Source of the DNA: an uncultured Lachnospiraceae bacterium
GTDB taxonomy: Bacteria > Bacillota > Clostridia > Lachnospirales > Lachnospiraceae
Length of the DNA stretch: 61,625 nucleotides
Reading direction: 5' to 3'
NCBI GenBank assembly: GCA_910584695.1
Contig: CAJUBR010000008.1
Location: forward strand, 1-61,625
Below are positions 51,101 through 60,302 of the stretch, piece after piece. Numbering within the stretch: position 1 is the first letter of the stretch; each line of letters starts with the position of its first letter. A program made the position numbers and the translations under genes. The notes beneath the pieces are model-generated. The model was given only the letters and a program-made list of their open reading frames with translations. It searched no databases and was not told where the DNA came from.

Positions 51101-51136
51101 AAGTTCCTATTCTTAAGAATGGGAACTTTTTTACGT
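51101..51136 (+). terminator. Intrinsic terminator of rpsU
   Basis: The stem 'aagttcctattctt' / 'aagaatgggaactt' is followed by tttttac. Confidence 0.85.
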
Positions 51137-51152
51137 TTCAAAGATTTCTTTG

Positions 51153-51181
51153 GAATTATCTTATTTTATATTACATATAAT
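51153..51181 (+). promoter_or_regulatory. Candidate sigma-E promoter of yqfCD
   Basis: 'CATATAAT' (51174-51181) is a 7/8 match to the sigma-E -10 CATACAAT, with 'GAATTAT' 14 nt upstream as a weak -35. yqfC and yqfD belong to the sigma-E regulon in B. subtilis, which fits. Confidence 0.4.
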
Positions 51182-51210
51182 AGATAGAAAATAAACGGTG
51201 AGTGTATGAT

Positions 51211-51462
51211 ATGGAATTGCCAGGAGATGTCATATATGGAGATGTATTATTAAGGCTTTCCGGAAACCGCGAAGCACTAATTGAAAATTATAAAGGAATT
51301 CTTTTATATACAGAGGAAGAAGTAGTAATTGCCTGTAAAAAGATGACCTTAAGGATTTATGGATGTGGCTTACATATACAGTATTTTTCAGGGAATGACA
51401 TGAAAATAATCGGAACTATTAATACAATAACTTATGTATCGAATGGAGAATTATGCTGTTAA
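51211..51462 (+). CDS. yqfC: Sporulation protein YqfC (YabP/YqfC family)
   Basis: The 83-residue product matches the small YabP/YqfC family: starts 'MELPGDVIYG', has 'LIENYKGILLYTEEEVVI' and 'LRIYGCGLHIQYFSGNDMKIIG.I', with a run of beta strands. YqfC is a mother-cell sporulation protein of unknown mechanism, always next to YqfD. ATG 51211 is chosen over GTG 51202 since GGTGAG is 8 nt upstream. It overlaps yqfD by 10 nt. Confidence 0.9.
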   Translation: MELPGDVIYGDVLLRLSGNREALIENYKGILLYTEEEVVIACKKMTLRIYGCGLHIQYFSGNDMKIIGTINTITYVSNGELCC

Positions 51463-52673
51463 TAATATTGCGTTATGTTTTTGGATATGTAAGAGCGGAA
51501 GTTTATGGTTTTGCTCCGGAACGTTTTATGAACCTGATTATCAAAAATGATATTGTAATATGGGATGTTGAAAGTACAGGTCAGGGGTATATTTTTTATA
51601 CCGGAAGAAAAAATCTGTTAAATATGAAACCGTTTTTACAAAAAACCAATATGAAAATAAAATTATTAGAAAAACGGGGACTTCCTTATTTTTTTAAACA
51701 GCACAGGAAACGGTTTGCGTTTTTAGTCGGATTTTTTCTTTTTGCTGTTATGCTCTACGTATTATCTTTATTTGTATGGGAAGTCAAGGTAACCGGGGAA
51801 GATACACTGGTTGCCGAAAGTGTCTTAAAAAAAATTGAAAAGAAATATATTTCTCTGGGGACTCTGAAATCGGACATTGACTGTTCCCGATTAGAAGAAG
51901 ATCTGCGGAAAGACTTTGATGAAATATCATGGATCAGTTGTGAACTAAAAGGAACTGTACTTACCGTTTACTTAGAAGAAGGAATGGCACCCAAACAAAG
52001 CAGTGTTAAGGAGTCAAGTGGTGACCTTGTGGCAGTTAAGGATGCCCTCATCACAAAAATGATAACAAGACAGGGAACCCCCCTCGTAAAAGTAAAGGAT
52101 AAAGTAAAAGAAGGAGATATTCTGATATCCGGTACGATCTACATTTATGACGATAATAATGAAATCATGGAAACCAGTTATATTGCAGCGGATGGAGATG
52201 TATACGGCACGACGCAGTATCAATATGAAGATTATGTAGATCTTAAATACTATAAAAAGGTATATGACAATAAATCCAAAAAACATATTACCTTTTATTT
52301 TATGGACTATTGTCTGACTCCGTATATTCCGAAAATGAACGAAAAGGATTTTGATACGTATACCCAGATTCATAAAGCTCGGATTTCCAATAATTTTTAT
52401 CTGCCTTTCGGATATAAATCCGTGAAACGGACAGCATATACGTTAAAGCTTCAGGAACACAGCGACAAAGAAGCGGAAGAAATTTTAAAAAAACGGCTTA
52501 ATAAAAAAATAAAGGATTTTAATGAAAAAGGGGTAGAAATCATGGAAAATAATGTTAAAATAGAAAAAAAAGACGGTAAAATGATTGCAACGGGAACCAT
52601 TACCCTAACCGAGCAGATTGCCGTTTTAAAAAAGGCTTCCGGAAATATTCCGAAGGAAGAAAAATCTCAATAA
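51453..52673 (+). CDS. yqfD: Sporulation protein YqfD (SpoIV-associated integral membrane protein)
   Basis: The 406-residue protein has the usual YqfD layout: a small N-terminal cytoplasmic region ('GFAPERFMNLIIKNDI..WD'), one membrane segment at about 87-108, and a large extracytoplasmic region starting 'W.V.VTGEDTL'. It reads 'VAVKDALITKM', 'GTPLVKVKDKVKEGDIL.SG', which are the YqfD conserved core. Start ATG 51453 is inside yqfC, with GGAG upstream. It is immediately followed by phoH, as in B. subtilis. Confidence 0.95.
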   Translation: MLLIILRYVFGYVRAEVYGFAPERFMNLIIKNDIVIWDVESTGQGYIFYTGRKNLLNMKPFLQKTNMKIKLLEKRGLPYFFKQHRKRFAFLVGFFLFAVMLYVLSLFVWEVKVTGEDTLVAESVLKKIEKKYISLGTLKSDIDCSRLEEDLRKDFDEISWISCELKGTVLTVYLEEGMAPKQSSVKESSGDLVAVKDALITKMITRQGTPLVKVKDKVKEGDILISGTIYIYDDNNEIMETSYIAADGDVYGTTQYQYEDYVDLKYYKKVYDNKSKKHITFYFMDYCLTPYIPKMNEKDFDTYTQIHKARISNNFYLPFGYKSVKRTAYTLKLQEHSDKEAEEILKKRLNKKIKDFNEKGVEIMENNVKIEKKDGKMIATGTITLTEQIAVLKKASGNIPKEEKSQ

Positions 52674-52687
52674 GATTGGAGAAACGA

Positions 52688-53668
52688 ATGGACGCATACG
52701 AAAAATGTATTACAATTCCGGCGGACTGTATTGCGAATGTGTTTGGTGAATTTGACCGGTATATAAAATTGATCGAAAAAAACGTGAAGGTAACAATGAT
52801 TATGAGGGAGGACCAATTAAAAATCATTGGTCTGGAATCTTTGGTAAACCAAGCTGTAGAGGTCATAAATTCTTTGATTAGTCTGGCAAAAAGGGGAAAT
52901 CAGATTACGGAACAGAACGTGAGATATGCCCTTTCCTTATCAGAGGAGCACAAAACGGATGAGGTGGTAGAGTTAGACCGTGATGTTGTATGCCATACGG
53001 TAAGCGGTAAACCGGTCAAAGCAAAGACAATCGGTCAAAAGCAATATCTGAAGGCAATTGACAAGCATATGATTGTATTTGGAGTCGGACCTGCTGGAAC
53101 TGGGAAAACGTATCTGGCTATGGCAAAAGCGATTACCGCTTTCAAAAATGATGAGGTAAACCGTATTATTTTAACAAGGCCCGCTATTGAGGCAGGTGAA
53201 AAACTTGGATTTTTACCGGGGGATTTGCAAAGCAAGGTAGACCCATATCTTCGTCCGTTATATGATGCATTGTATGAGATCATGGGAGCTGACAGTTTTC
53301 TTAAAAATATGGAAAAAGGATTGATTGAGGTGGCACCTTTAGCATATATGAGGGGAAGGACATTAGATAATTCCTTTATTGTATTGGATGAGGCACAAAA
53401 TACAACACCTGCCCAGATGAAAATGTTTCTGACCCGTATCGGCTTCGGCTCTAAAGCAATCATTACCGGTGATCTATCACAAAAAGATATTCCAAAAGAT
53501 GCGGTCAGCGGATTAGATGTGGCTTTGCGGGTTTTACGTAATGTGGAAGATATCTCTGTATGTCATTTAAGTAGCCAGGATGTGGTAAGACATCCTCTGG
53601 TACAAAGAATTGTAAAAGCCTATGATGATTATGAAACAAAGCATTCTAAACGCAACGGACATTCGTAA
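52688..53668 (+). CDS. phoH: PhoH-like ATPase (YbeZ type)
   Basis: The 326-residue P-loop ATPase has an N-terminal KH-like portion and a catalytic domain with Walker A 'GPAGTGKTYLA' and Walker B 'FIVLDEAQN', plus 'RGRTLD' and 'ITGDLSQ'. PhoH/YbeZ proteins associate with the YbeY nuclease and with ribosome/RNA metabolism; ybeY is indeed the next gene. ATG 52688 is preferred over TTG 52676 because GGAG lies between the two with proper spacing. Confidence 0.93.
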   Translation: MDAYEKCITIPADCIANVFGEFDRYIKLIEKNVKVTMIMREDQLKIIGLESLVNQAVEVINSLISLAKRGNQITEQNVRYALSLSEEHKTDEVVELDRDVVCHTVSGKPVKAKTIGQKQYLKAIDKHMIVFGVGPAGTGKTYLAMAKAITAFKNDEVNRIILTRPAIEAGEKLGFLPGDLQSKVDPYLRPLYDALYEIMGADSFLKNMEKGLIEVAPLAYMRGRTLDNSFIVLDEAQNTTPAQMKMFLTRIGFGSKAIITGDLSQKDIPKDAVSGLDVALRVLRNVEDISVCHLSSQDVVRHPLVQRIVKAYDDYETKHSKRNGHS

Positions 53669-53759
53669 TGATCCGTCAGGCTTGTTGACTTATTTGTGTG
53701 TATCGTTTATAATATATAGGATTTTGTAACATAATCTTCTGAAATATTACGAGGACAAT

Positions 53760-54269
53760 ATGACGATTTTATTAGAAAATGAAACAGAGTTAAATATAGG
53801 AATCGATTATGAAGAGATTGCCAAGCGGGTCATCCTTGCGGCTCTTGATTATGTATCTTGTCCGTATGAATGTCAGGTTAATATATTATTGACTGATAAT
53901 ATGGGGATACAGGAGACGAACAGGCGGATGAGGGAAATTGATGCACCGACTGATGTTTTATCTTTTCCTATGATTGAATTTGAACAGGAAGGGGATTTTT
54001 CTATTGTTGAAAGTGATGTGCCTTCGTATTTTGATGCAGCAAGCGGGGAACTTTTGCTGGGAGATATTATGATTTCTCTTGAAAAAGTGGTGGAACAGGC
54101 AAACCAGTTTTGTCACAGTATAAAAAGAGAATATGCATTTTTGATTGCCCACAGCATGTTACATTTATCCGGATATGATCATATGATAGATTCTGAACGG
54201 AACCGTATGGAAAAGATGCAAGAGGAGATACTACAGAATATAGGATACACAAGAGACATTGATAAGTAA
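53760..54269 (+). CDS. ybeY: Endoribonuclease YbeY (rRNA maturation factor)
   Basis: Zinc-dependent nuclease for 16S rRNA 3' processing and ribosome quality control. The 169-residue protein shows 'TDVLSFPM' and the zinc motif H131-x3-H135-x5-H141 in 'HSMLHLSGYDH'. SD GAGGAC precedes the ATG. A 91-nt gap separates it from phoH; the stop is 11 nt before the YerB-like lipoprotein gene. Confidence 0.96.
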   Translation: MTILLENETELNIGIDYEEIAKRVILAALDYVSCPYECQVNILLTDNMGIQETNRRMREIDAPTDVLSFPMIEFEQEGDFSIVESDVPSYFDAASGELLLGDIMISLEKVVEQANQFCHSIKREYAFLIAHSMLHLSGYDHMIDSERNRMEKMQEEILQNIGYTRDIDK

Positions 54270-54279
54270 GGAGAAAAAA

Positions 54280-55344
54280 ATGAAGAAACGTATATTAGCA
54301 TTATCTATTTTAGGTATTGCGGTTTTCGGATTATTTGCCTGTGGCAAAAAGGAAGAACCAGCAATAACGGAAGCAGCTACAACAGAGGCTGAAGCTGCAA
54401 CGGAAGCAGAGGATAATCATAGTGGGAAGATTTATAACGAACTAACTGGCGAATGGTCCGCCGATTATATAAGCAAACGTCCGGTTGCCGTTATGATTAA
54501 TAATTTAAAAGATGCTTTGCCATCCTCCAGTACAAAACATGCAGATATTATTTATGAGTGTATGGTAGAGGGCGGTATTACAAGACTTATGGCAATTTTT
54601 TCCGATTATGAGGGACTTGAAAAAATTGGTTCTGTCAGAAGTGCAAGACATTATTATATCAATATTGCAAATGAATATGATGCCATATATGTGCATTATG
54701 GGCAGTCCAAACCAGCTAAAAGTATGCTGGACAGCGGTGCAATCGATAATGTAAACGGAATGACCTATGATGCAGGATTTTATCGGGATAGTTCAAGACA
54801 GGCACCCCATAATGCATATACAACAGGAGAAAGGATCAAAAAAGGAATTGAGGATTTAAAATATACCGCTGATTATGATACAACTCATGAGGCAGTTCTT
54901 TCCTTTGGTGAAGAGGACAAGGATATGGAAAGCGGGGATACTGCGAATACGGTTCATGTTAATTTCAGCAATTATTCAAAACCATACTTTATTTATGATA
55001 AAGACAAAAAAACATATGAACGTTACGAATATGATGCACCACAGATTGACGATCAGGAAAAGGAAGGAGAAAATATTTTAACTGTTAAGAATATTATTAT
55101 TCAGATTTCTTCTTATGCCTGTATCAATCAGGAAAATGATTTACAGGAACTGACACAGGTTGGTGAAGGTGAAGGCTATTATTGTACAAATGGAAAAGCC
55201 ATTCCGATTACCTGGAAAAAAACTTCTGACAAATCAGCTACAGAATATTATACGGCAGATGGTGAAAAACTCTTATTAAATCCTGGTAAAACATGGGTTT
55301 CTATTATCGGAAACAGCAATAATGCCGGTGTATCATTTGAATAG
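54280..55344 (+). CDS. YerB-like lipoprotein, DUF3048
   Basis: The 354-residue protein begins with a lipoprotein signal whose lipobox is 'FGLFAC' at about residues 17-22, then a Thr/Glu/Ala-rich linker. The DUF3048 N-terminal domain has 'KRPVAVMINN' and 'A..IYE..VEGGITR..A.F', with 'RSARHYYINIANEYDAIYVHYGQS' (split motif 'RSARHY'). The C-terminal DUF3048_C domain contains 'DPSRQAPHN'-like 'SSRQAPHNAYT'. Function unknown; found in spore formers. AAGGAG at 6 nt fixes ATG 54280. Confidence 0.88.
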   Translation: MKKRILALSILGIAVFGLFACGKKEEPAITEAATTEAEAATEAEDNHSGKIYNELTGEWSADYISKRPVAVMINNLKDALPSSSTKHADIIYECMVEGGITRLMAIFSDYEGLEKIGSVRSARHYYINIANEYDAIYVHYGQSKPAKSMLDSGAIDNVNGMTYDAGFYRDSSRQAPHNAYTTGERIKKGIEDLKYTADYDTTHEAVLSFGEEDKDMESGDTANTVHVNFSNYSKPYFIYDKDKKTYERYEYDAPQIDDQEKEGENILTVKNIIIQISSYACINQENDLQELTQVGEGEGYYCTNGKAIPITWKKTSDKSATEYYTADGEKLLLNPGKTWVSIIGNSNNAGVSFE

Positions 55345-55368
55345 AAAATTCATTGCTCGCAGGAGTCA

Positions 55369-55422
55369 AAATGCACAAACATGGACGTCTTACAATTGTT
55401 AACCGGGTATGTTTGTGCATTT
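55369..55422 (+). promoter_or_regulatory. Long perfect stem upstream of cytidine deaminase
   Basis: A 14-bp perfect stem, aaatgcacaaacat (55369-55382) with atgtttgtgcattt (55409-55422), has a 26-nt loop. No T run follows, so it may be a weak terminator or a 5' regulatory structure for cdd, whose start is 26 nt downstream. Confidence 0.5.
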
Positions 55423-55447
55423 CTACTATGTTTGGGAGATAAAATAA

Positions 55448-55825
55448 ATGACGGATAACGAATTAATGAAAAAAGCGAAAGAAGCAGCAGCCTTTTCCTA
55501 TGCACCATATTCCCATTTTTGTGTAGGTGCTGCCTTGCTTACAAAAGACGGAAAAATCTATACCGGATGTAATGTGGAAAATGCTTCCTATGGTGCAACG
55601 AACTGTGCGGAACGGACCGCCATCTTTAAGGCTGTTTCGGAAGGACACCGCCAATTTGATAAGATTGCCGTTGCTGCCAAAGATGGAAGCACTGCATATC
55701 CTTGTGGAATCTGTCTGCAGGTAATGAATGAATTTATGCCGGAAGGAGAAATTTTACTGGAAAAAAACCAGCAGCTTGTTTCCTGTCATTTAAAAGACCT
55801 GTTACCTTCCGGATTTACGTTATAA
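55448..55825 (+). CDS. cdd: Cytidine deaminase
   Basis: Deaminates cytidine and deoxycytidine to uridine forms in pyrimidine salvage, feeding the pyrimidine phosphorylase in this window. The 125-residue homotetrameric type has 'APYSHFCVGAALL', the catalytic 'CNVENASYGATNCAERTAI' with C-x-x-E, and 'PCGICLQ' with the zinc cysteines. It is preceded by a 14-bp stem (55369-55422) and GGGAG 9 nt before ATG. Confidence 0.95.
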   Translation: MTDNELMKKAKEAAAFSYAPYSHFCVGAALLTKDGKIYTGCNVENASYGATNCAERTAIFKAVSEGHRQFDKIAVAAKDGSTAYPCGICLQVMNEFMPEGEILLEKNQQLVSCHLKDLLPSGFTL

Positions 55826-55914
55826 AATGCTTGCTTTTTAGACTTTTATTGTAAACGAATAGATTGGAGAAGCATTGGTCATACTTTTCATATACGAATC
55901 TACAGGAGGAAGAT

Positions 55915-56511
55915 ATGAAAAGAAATATAATATTTGCTGCAGTGATATTGGTAATAGGAGCTTTATCCGGACTGGCCGTTTATTTTTATCATTATTTCTA
56001 TCCGGAACAATATGTAAAAAATGAACAGGGGGAGTATGTAAATACTACGGTTTCTGCAAATAAGGATACGTTTCCCATCACGAAAAATACCACCTTTGAA
56101 ATTCAACATTATTATCCGGATGACAACAAAACGCTGACCGAACAAATAGATACAATTCCGGATTTACTTGGCAGGGATAAAGAAGGCGTTTCCAATTATT
56201 TAAAGGGTTACATGGAACATATTTCCCATGAAGAACAGGAAATGGGGCTTACATCTTATGATCTGGTCAGTTACCATGATAATCATATCACACTTCGGAA
56301 GACATATAAAAAGGCAGAAGTGAAAGGATATTACGCAAAATCTTTTAATGGCACCATTGTAATCTTAAATGGTGACGAAAAAACAGTGTATGAATATACG
56401 CAGATACCGATCAATGTTTTGCCGGAAAATCTCCAACAGGAAGTCATATCCGGTTATTATCTGGAAACGGATGAAGCTTTATATAGTTTTTTGGAGAATT
56501 ATTCAAGTTAA
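55915..56511 (+). CDS. Membrane protein with BofC-C-terminal-like domain
   Basis: The 198-residue protein has one N-terminal membrane segment (about 5-26) and an extracytoplasmic region. Its last 60 residues ('GTIVILNGDEKTVYEYTQI', 'LPENLQQEVISGYYLETDEAL', 'LENYSS') resemble the C-terminal domain of BofC, the forespore protein that restrains SpoIVB signalling in B. subtilis. The match is by pattern only; the N-terminal BofC domain is not evident. ATG 55915 behind AGGAGG is preferred over TTG 55864. Confidence 0.6.
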   Translation: MKRNIIFAAVILVIGALSGLAVYFYHYFYPEQYVKNEQGEYVNTTVSANKDTFPITKNTTFEIQHYYPDDNKTLTEQIDTIPDLLGRDKEGVSNYLKGYMEHISHEEQEMGLTSYDLVSYHDNHITLRKTYKKAEVKGYYAKSFNGTIVILNGDEKTVYEYTQIPINVLPENLQQEVISGYYLETDEALYSFLENYSS

Positions 56512-56560
56512 TACTGTATTGATAGAGAAACAGACGGTTTAGAAGGAAAAGGAGTAAGTT

Positions 56561-57841
56561 TTGTTTTTTGACATCGTAATTGTAGGTGCCGGTGCTTCCG
56601 GACTTGCGGCAGCATACCGTATGGCAGGCCGTTCCTCCCAATTGAAAATACTGGTTATTGAAAAGGAGTCTGTTCCCGGGCGGAAATTGAGTGCCTCCGG
56701 GAATGGTAAATGCAATCTCACAAATTCATATTTTTATCCCGGCTGCTATCATTCCGAGAATAAAGAATTTATAAATAAATGGACTAAAGCAAATTCTGAT
56801 CAAAAAATACTGGATTTTTTTAGAGAATTGGGAATCTTGTTATATCAGAATAACGGGTATTATTATCCTTTATCCAATCAGGGAAAACAGGTAACCAATC
56901 TTTTGTATCAAAAAAGCATCCGTCTGGGGGTCCGATATTTTTTTGAAACAAAAGTTACTACAGTACATAGATTTCATTCAAAACAAAGATCATATTATAA
57001 AATAGAAGCCATTACGAAAGAGGGAAAGTCATTATCCTTTGAAGCCGGAGGTCTCATTCTGGCTGCCGGAGGGGCGGCTTTTCCGAAACTTGGTGGCTGC
57101 CGGGACGGGTATCATTTGGCATCCCTGTTTCAGTTAAAACAATATCCGGTTTATCCGGTATTAAGTCCGGTGTATGTAGATGACAGGTTTCTTCATCTGG
57201 CAAAGGGGGTACGACTGGACGCCGCAGTTACTTTAAAATGCGGGGACGATTTTTGCACAAAGGAATCCGGACAGGTTCAGATTAATGAGAAAAATCTTTC
57301 AGGAATCGCCATGATGAATCTTTCAAGCACTCTGAACAGGCTGCCACAGGAGGAATTAAGAAATTGTCTTATGATAGATGTTTTGCCGGATTTATCATGG
57401 GATATGCTTAAAAAATTTTTTTCTGTTCAAAAAAGCTGTAGTCCGGAAGAATCTTTAACGGTTATGTTAAGCGGAATCCTGCCAAATACCTTTATTTCAT
57501 ATCTGATCAGCAGACTACATTTTGATAAAGATATAAAACTCTTTGAACTGACAGAGAAACAGATAAACCGTTTAACGTCATCCCTGAAAAAGCTTGTATT
57601 TACTCCCACCGGTTATCACGATTACGAAAAAGCACAGTGCACCGGCGGCGGTGTTGCAACGGAAGAAATCAATGAAGATACCTTTGAAAGTATACGATAT
57701 AAGAATCTATATCTTACAGGTGAATTACTGGATGTAAATGGAAAATGTGGGGGCTACAACCTGTCCTTCGCCATTCTTTCCGGTATTGCAGCAGCAGATC
57801 ATATAGTAGAAGGATATGATAAAGAAAAGGGGAAATGTTAA
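56561..57841 (+). CDS. HI0933/YhiN-type flavoprotein (NAD(P)/FAD-dependent oxidoreductase)
   Basis: FAD-binding protein of 426 residues. The N-terminal dinucleotide motif is 'VIVGAGASGLAAAYR', followed by 'GRKLSASGNGKCNLTN', the family hallmark. The C-terminal FAD motif is 'LYLTGELLDVNGKCGGYNLSFA'. Members are of unknown substrate, and E. coli YhiN has been linked to sulfur/flavin chemistry without a settled role. The start is TTG 56561 with AAAAGGAG upstream; no ATG fits better. It overlaps the longest frame of the next flavoprotein gene. Confidence 0.88.
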   Translation: MFFDIVIVGAGASGLAAAYRMAGRSSQLKILVIEKESVPGRKLSASGNGKCNLTNSYFYPGCYHSENKEFINKWTKANSDQKILDFFRELGILLYQNNGYYYPLSNQGKQVTNLLYQKSIRLGVRYFFETKVTTVHRFHSKQRSYYKIEAITKEGKSLSFEAGGLILAAGGAAFPKLGGCRDGYHLASLFQLKQYPVYPVLSPVYVDDRFLHLAKGVRLDAAVTLKCGDDFCTKESGQVQINEKNLSGIAMMNLSSTLNRLPQEELRNCLMIDVLPDLSWDMLKKFFSVQKSCSPEESLTVMLSGILPNTFISYLISRLHFDKDIKLFELTEKQINRLTSSLKKLVFTPTGYHDYEKAQCTGGGVATEEINEDTFESIRYKNLYLTGELLDVNGKCGGYNLSFAILSGIAAADHIVEGYDKEKGKC

Positions 57842-57842
57842 A

Positions 57843-59459
57843 ATGATAGAAATAAGAGGAATCAAGGTTCCGGTCTGTGACAGTAAAAAACGTTTAGAAC
57901 AACAGATTATGAAAAAGCTTCATTTAAAAAAGGTTCCGGAATATGAAATTTTAAAACGGTCTATTGATGCCAGAAAAAAACCAAATATCTTTTATATTTA
58001 TCATATCGGAGTAACGATGGCAAATGAATCTAAAATAATAAATAATATTAACGATAATAATGTTATGTTAACTAATAGGACAAAGTATCAATATCCGCTG
58101 CCGGGTCAGGATGAGATGAAACATCATCCACTGATTATCGGTTCCGGTCCCGCAGGTCTTTTTTGTGCACTTCTTTTAGCGAAACAGGGATATGTACCGA
58201 TTATTGTGGAACGGGGATTTCCGATAGAAGAACGTTTAAAAGAAGTGAATGATTTTTTCGAGGGGAAACCTCTTAACCCGGAATGTAATATACAATTTGG
58301 GGAAGGTGGTGCAGGGACCTTCAGTGACGGTAAGCTGAATACGCAGGTGAAAGACCGGTATGGACGGATCCGCTATATCTTGGAAACTTTTGTAAAACAT
58401 GGGGCACCGAAAGAGATTTTATATGAGAACAAACCTCACGTGGGAACGGATTTACTGGTGACGGTTATAAAAGGAATCCGAAAAGAAATCGAATCCTATG
58501 GCGGTGTTTTCTTGTTTGATGCAAAAGCTGTCGATATTGAAATCATAAACAACCGGATCACAAAGGTAAATTTGCTGCATAACGGATGTGAAACATGGGT
58601 TGAGAGTGACCAGGTGGTATTTGCAACCGGGCATAGTGCAAGGGATACTTTTTTTATGTTATATGAAAAAAACATTCCGATGCATGCAAAGGATTTTGCA
58701 ATGGGGGTCCGCATTGAGCATCCGGCAAAATGGATTCAGGAAGCAATGTATGGTTCCGGACCGGAAGCGGGGCTGTTGCCCGCAGCACCCTATAAACTCA
58801 CGTATCAGACGAGTGAAGGAAGAGGGGTATACTCTTTTTGTATGTGTCCCGGCGGATATGTCGTCAACGCTTCTTCGGAAGCGGGGCATACTGCCGTAAA
58901 CGGTATGAGCTATAGCGGAAGAAGCGGTATCAATTCGAATTCTGCTATTGTCGTATCAGTAAAACAGTCTGATTTTGAAAGTGTTCATCCGTTGGCGGGA
59001 ATTGATTATCAGCGAAGGATAGAATCTGCCATTTATCGGGCAGGGGACGGAAAGATTTTAGTGCAGCGGTTTGAAGATTTTTGTAATGGTATTCCAACAA
59101 AGGAACTTGGTGAAATTATGCCCCAGACCAAAGGTGCTTATACATTGGGAAATGTATCCCATTGTTTACCTGCATTTATGACAAATGCAATTATAGAAGG
59201 AATCCAGTCATTTGAAGATAAAATACCCGGGTTTTCCCATAAAGATGCCGTTATTTCCGGAGTAGAAAGCAGAACATCTTCCCCTGTACGGATTGAGAGA
59301 AATGAGAACTTCTTATCTGATATTGACGGAATCTATCCCTGCGGGGAAGGTGCAGGATATGCAGGAGGCATTATGTCGGCTGCAATGGATGGAATGAAGG
59401 TTGCTGAAGCGATCATAAAGCAATATAAACCCAAACAAAAAATAGAGGATAATAGGTAA
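57843..59459 (+). CDS. FAD-dependent dehydrogenase of the COG2509 type
   Basis: The 538-residue protein has an N-terminal alpha/beta region of about 95 residues ('MIEIRGIKVPVCDSK...RSIDARKKPNIFYIYHI'), then the FAD motif 'LIIGSGPAGLFCALLLA', 'NIQFGEGGAGTFSDGKLNT', and the C-terminal 'GIYPCGEGAGYAGGIMSAAMDGMKVAEAI'. This matches the uncharacterised FAD-dependent dehydrogenase family common in Clostridia. ATG 57843 follows AAGGGG at about 9 nt. It immediately follows the HI0933-type gene; two flavoproteins in tandem suggest related redox chemistry. Confidence 0.85.
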   Translation: MIEIRGIKVPVCDSKKRLEQQIMKKLHLKKVPEYEILKRSIDARKKPNIFYIYHIGVTMANESKIINNINDNNVMLTNRTKYQYPLPGQDEMKHHPLIIGSGPAGLFCALLLAKQGYVPIIVERGFPIEERLKEVNDFFEGKPLNPECNIQFGEGGAGTFSDGKLNTQVKDRYGRIRYILETFVKHGAPKEILYENKPHVGTDLLVTVIKGIRKEIESYGGVFLFDAKAVDIEIINNRITKVNLLHNGCETWVESDQVVFATGHSARDTFFMLYEKNIPMHAKDFAMGVRIEHPAKWIQEAMYGSGPEAGLLPAAPYKLTYQTSEGRGVYSFCMCPGGYVVNASSEAGHTAVNGMSYSGRSGINSNSAIVVSVKQSDFESVHPLAGIDYQRRIESAIYRAGDGKILVQRFEDFCNGIPTKELGEIMPQTKGAYTLGNVSHCLPAFMTNAIIEGIQSFEDKIPGFSHKDAVISGVESRTSSPVRIERNENFLSDIDGIYPCGEGAGYAGGIMSAAMDGMKVAEAIIKQYKPKQKIEDNR

Positions 59460-59489
59460 TTGATAAGATAGAAAGGAAGACAAGATAAC

Positions 59490-59711
59490 ATGACAGAGGA
59501 AAAGATAGCGAGAATTAATGAATTATATCATAAGTCTAAGGCAGAAGGGCTGACTGAAAAGGAAAAAGAAGAACAACAGCAATTAAGACAAGAATATTTA
59601 GCTGCAATCCGAAATAATATGCGGGCAACGCTTGATCAGGTCAGTATCAAGAATCCGGATGGTAGTATTACCGAGCTTAAGAAGGTTCGGAAAAAGAATG
59701 CACATGAATAA
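59490..59711 (+). CDS. DUF896 family protein (UPF0291, YnzC type)
   Basis: The 73-residue, highly charged, mostly helical protein has 'EKIARINELYHKSKAEGLT..EKEEQ..LRQEYL', the family signature, and ends in a basic tail. YnzC of B. subtilis forms a helical hairpin and has been connected with SOS/cell-division control regions, but the function is unsettled. SD AAAGGAAG. It overlaps the start of the next gene by 8 nt. Confidence 0.9.
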   Translation: MTEEKIARINELYHKSKAEGLTEKEKEEQQQLRQEYLAAIRNNMRATLDQVSIKNPDGSITELKKVRKKNAHE

Positions 59712-60261
59712 GACCGAAATACGAAAAGAAATGCTTCAAAAAAGAAACCGGTTATCTGCCATGGAACAACAAATGTATTCTGAACGAATATCCGACAGGA
59801 TATTGAAAAGCAGCCTTTATGATCAATGTAAAAATTTGTGCATTTATCAGGCTTTCCGCAATGAGGTATCCTGTGATAAAATAATGAGACAGGCATTACA
59901 GGATAAAAAATCTGTTTTTGTTCCTGTTACGGATTTAGAGAATAAAACAATGGAGTTTTATCGGGTTACAGAACATACAAAATGGAAAGCCGGTGCCTAT
60001 GGAATCATGGAACCTGTTTTTACCGATATGACTCCGGTATTAAAAGAGAAGGCACTTATTTTAATGCCGGGGCTGGTCTTTGACAGAGACAAGCATCGGA
60101 TCGGATATGGAGGAGGATATTATGACAAATACCTTGCCGGTCACATGGAACATACTACGATAGCACTCTGTTATCATTTTCAAATTGTAAAAGAACGTTT
60201 ACCTTTTGAGGAATATGATATTTTACCGGATTATATTGCTACCGATGAGGATATGTTTTAA
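59704..60261 (+). CDS. 5-formyltetrahydrofolate cyclo-ligase
   Basis: Converts 5-formyl-THF to 5,10-methenyl-THF using ATP. The 185-residue protein starts 'MNKTEIRKEMLQKRNRLS', has 'VPVTD', the folate/ATP region 'LMPGLVFDRDKHRIGYGGGYYDKYL' (split motif 'RIGYGGGYYDKYL') and 'EEYDILPDYIATD'. Starts at 59698 or 59704 are both possible; the latter starts at the usual position relative to the conserved region. Overlap with the DUF896 gene suggests coupling. Confidence 0.92.
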   Translation: MNKTEIRKEMLQKRNRLSAMEQQMYSERISDRILKSSLYDQCKNLCIYQAFRNEVSCDKIMRQALQDKKSVFVPVTDLENKTMEFYRVTEHTKWKAGAYGIMEPVFTDMTPVLKEKALILMPGLVFDRDKHRIGYGGGYYDKYLAGHMEHTTIALCYHFQIVKERLPFEEYDILPDYIATDEDMF

Positions 60262-60302
60262 TTATACACGTTAAAAAATATATAATAAAGGAGATGCTAC
60301 AT

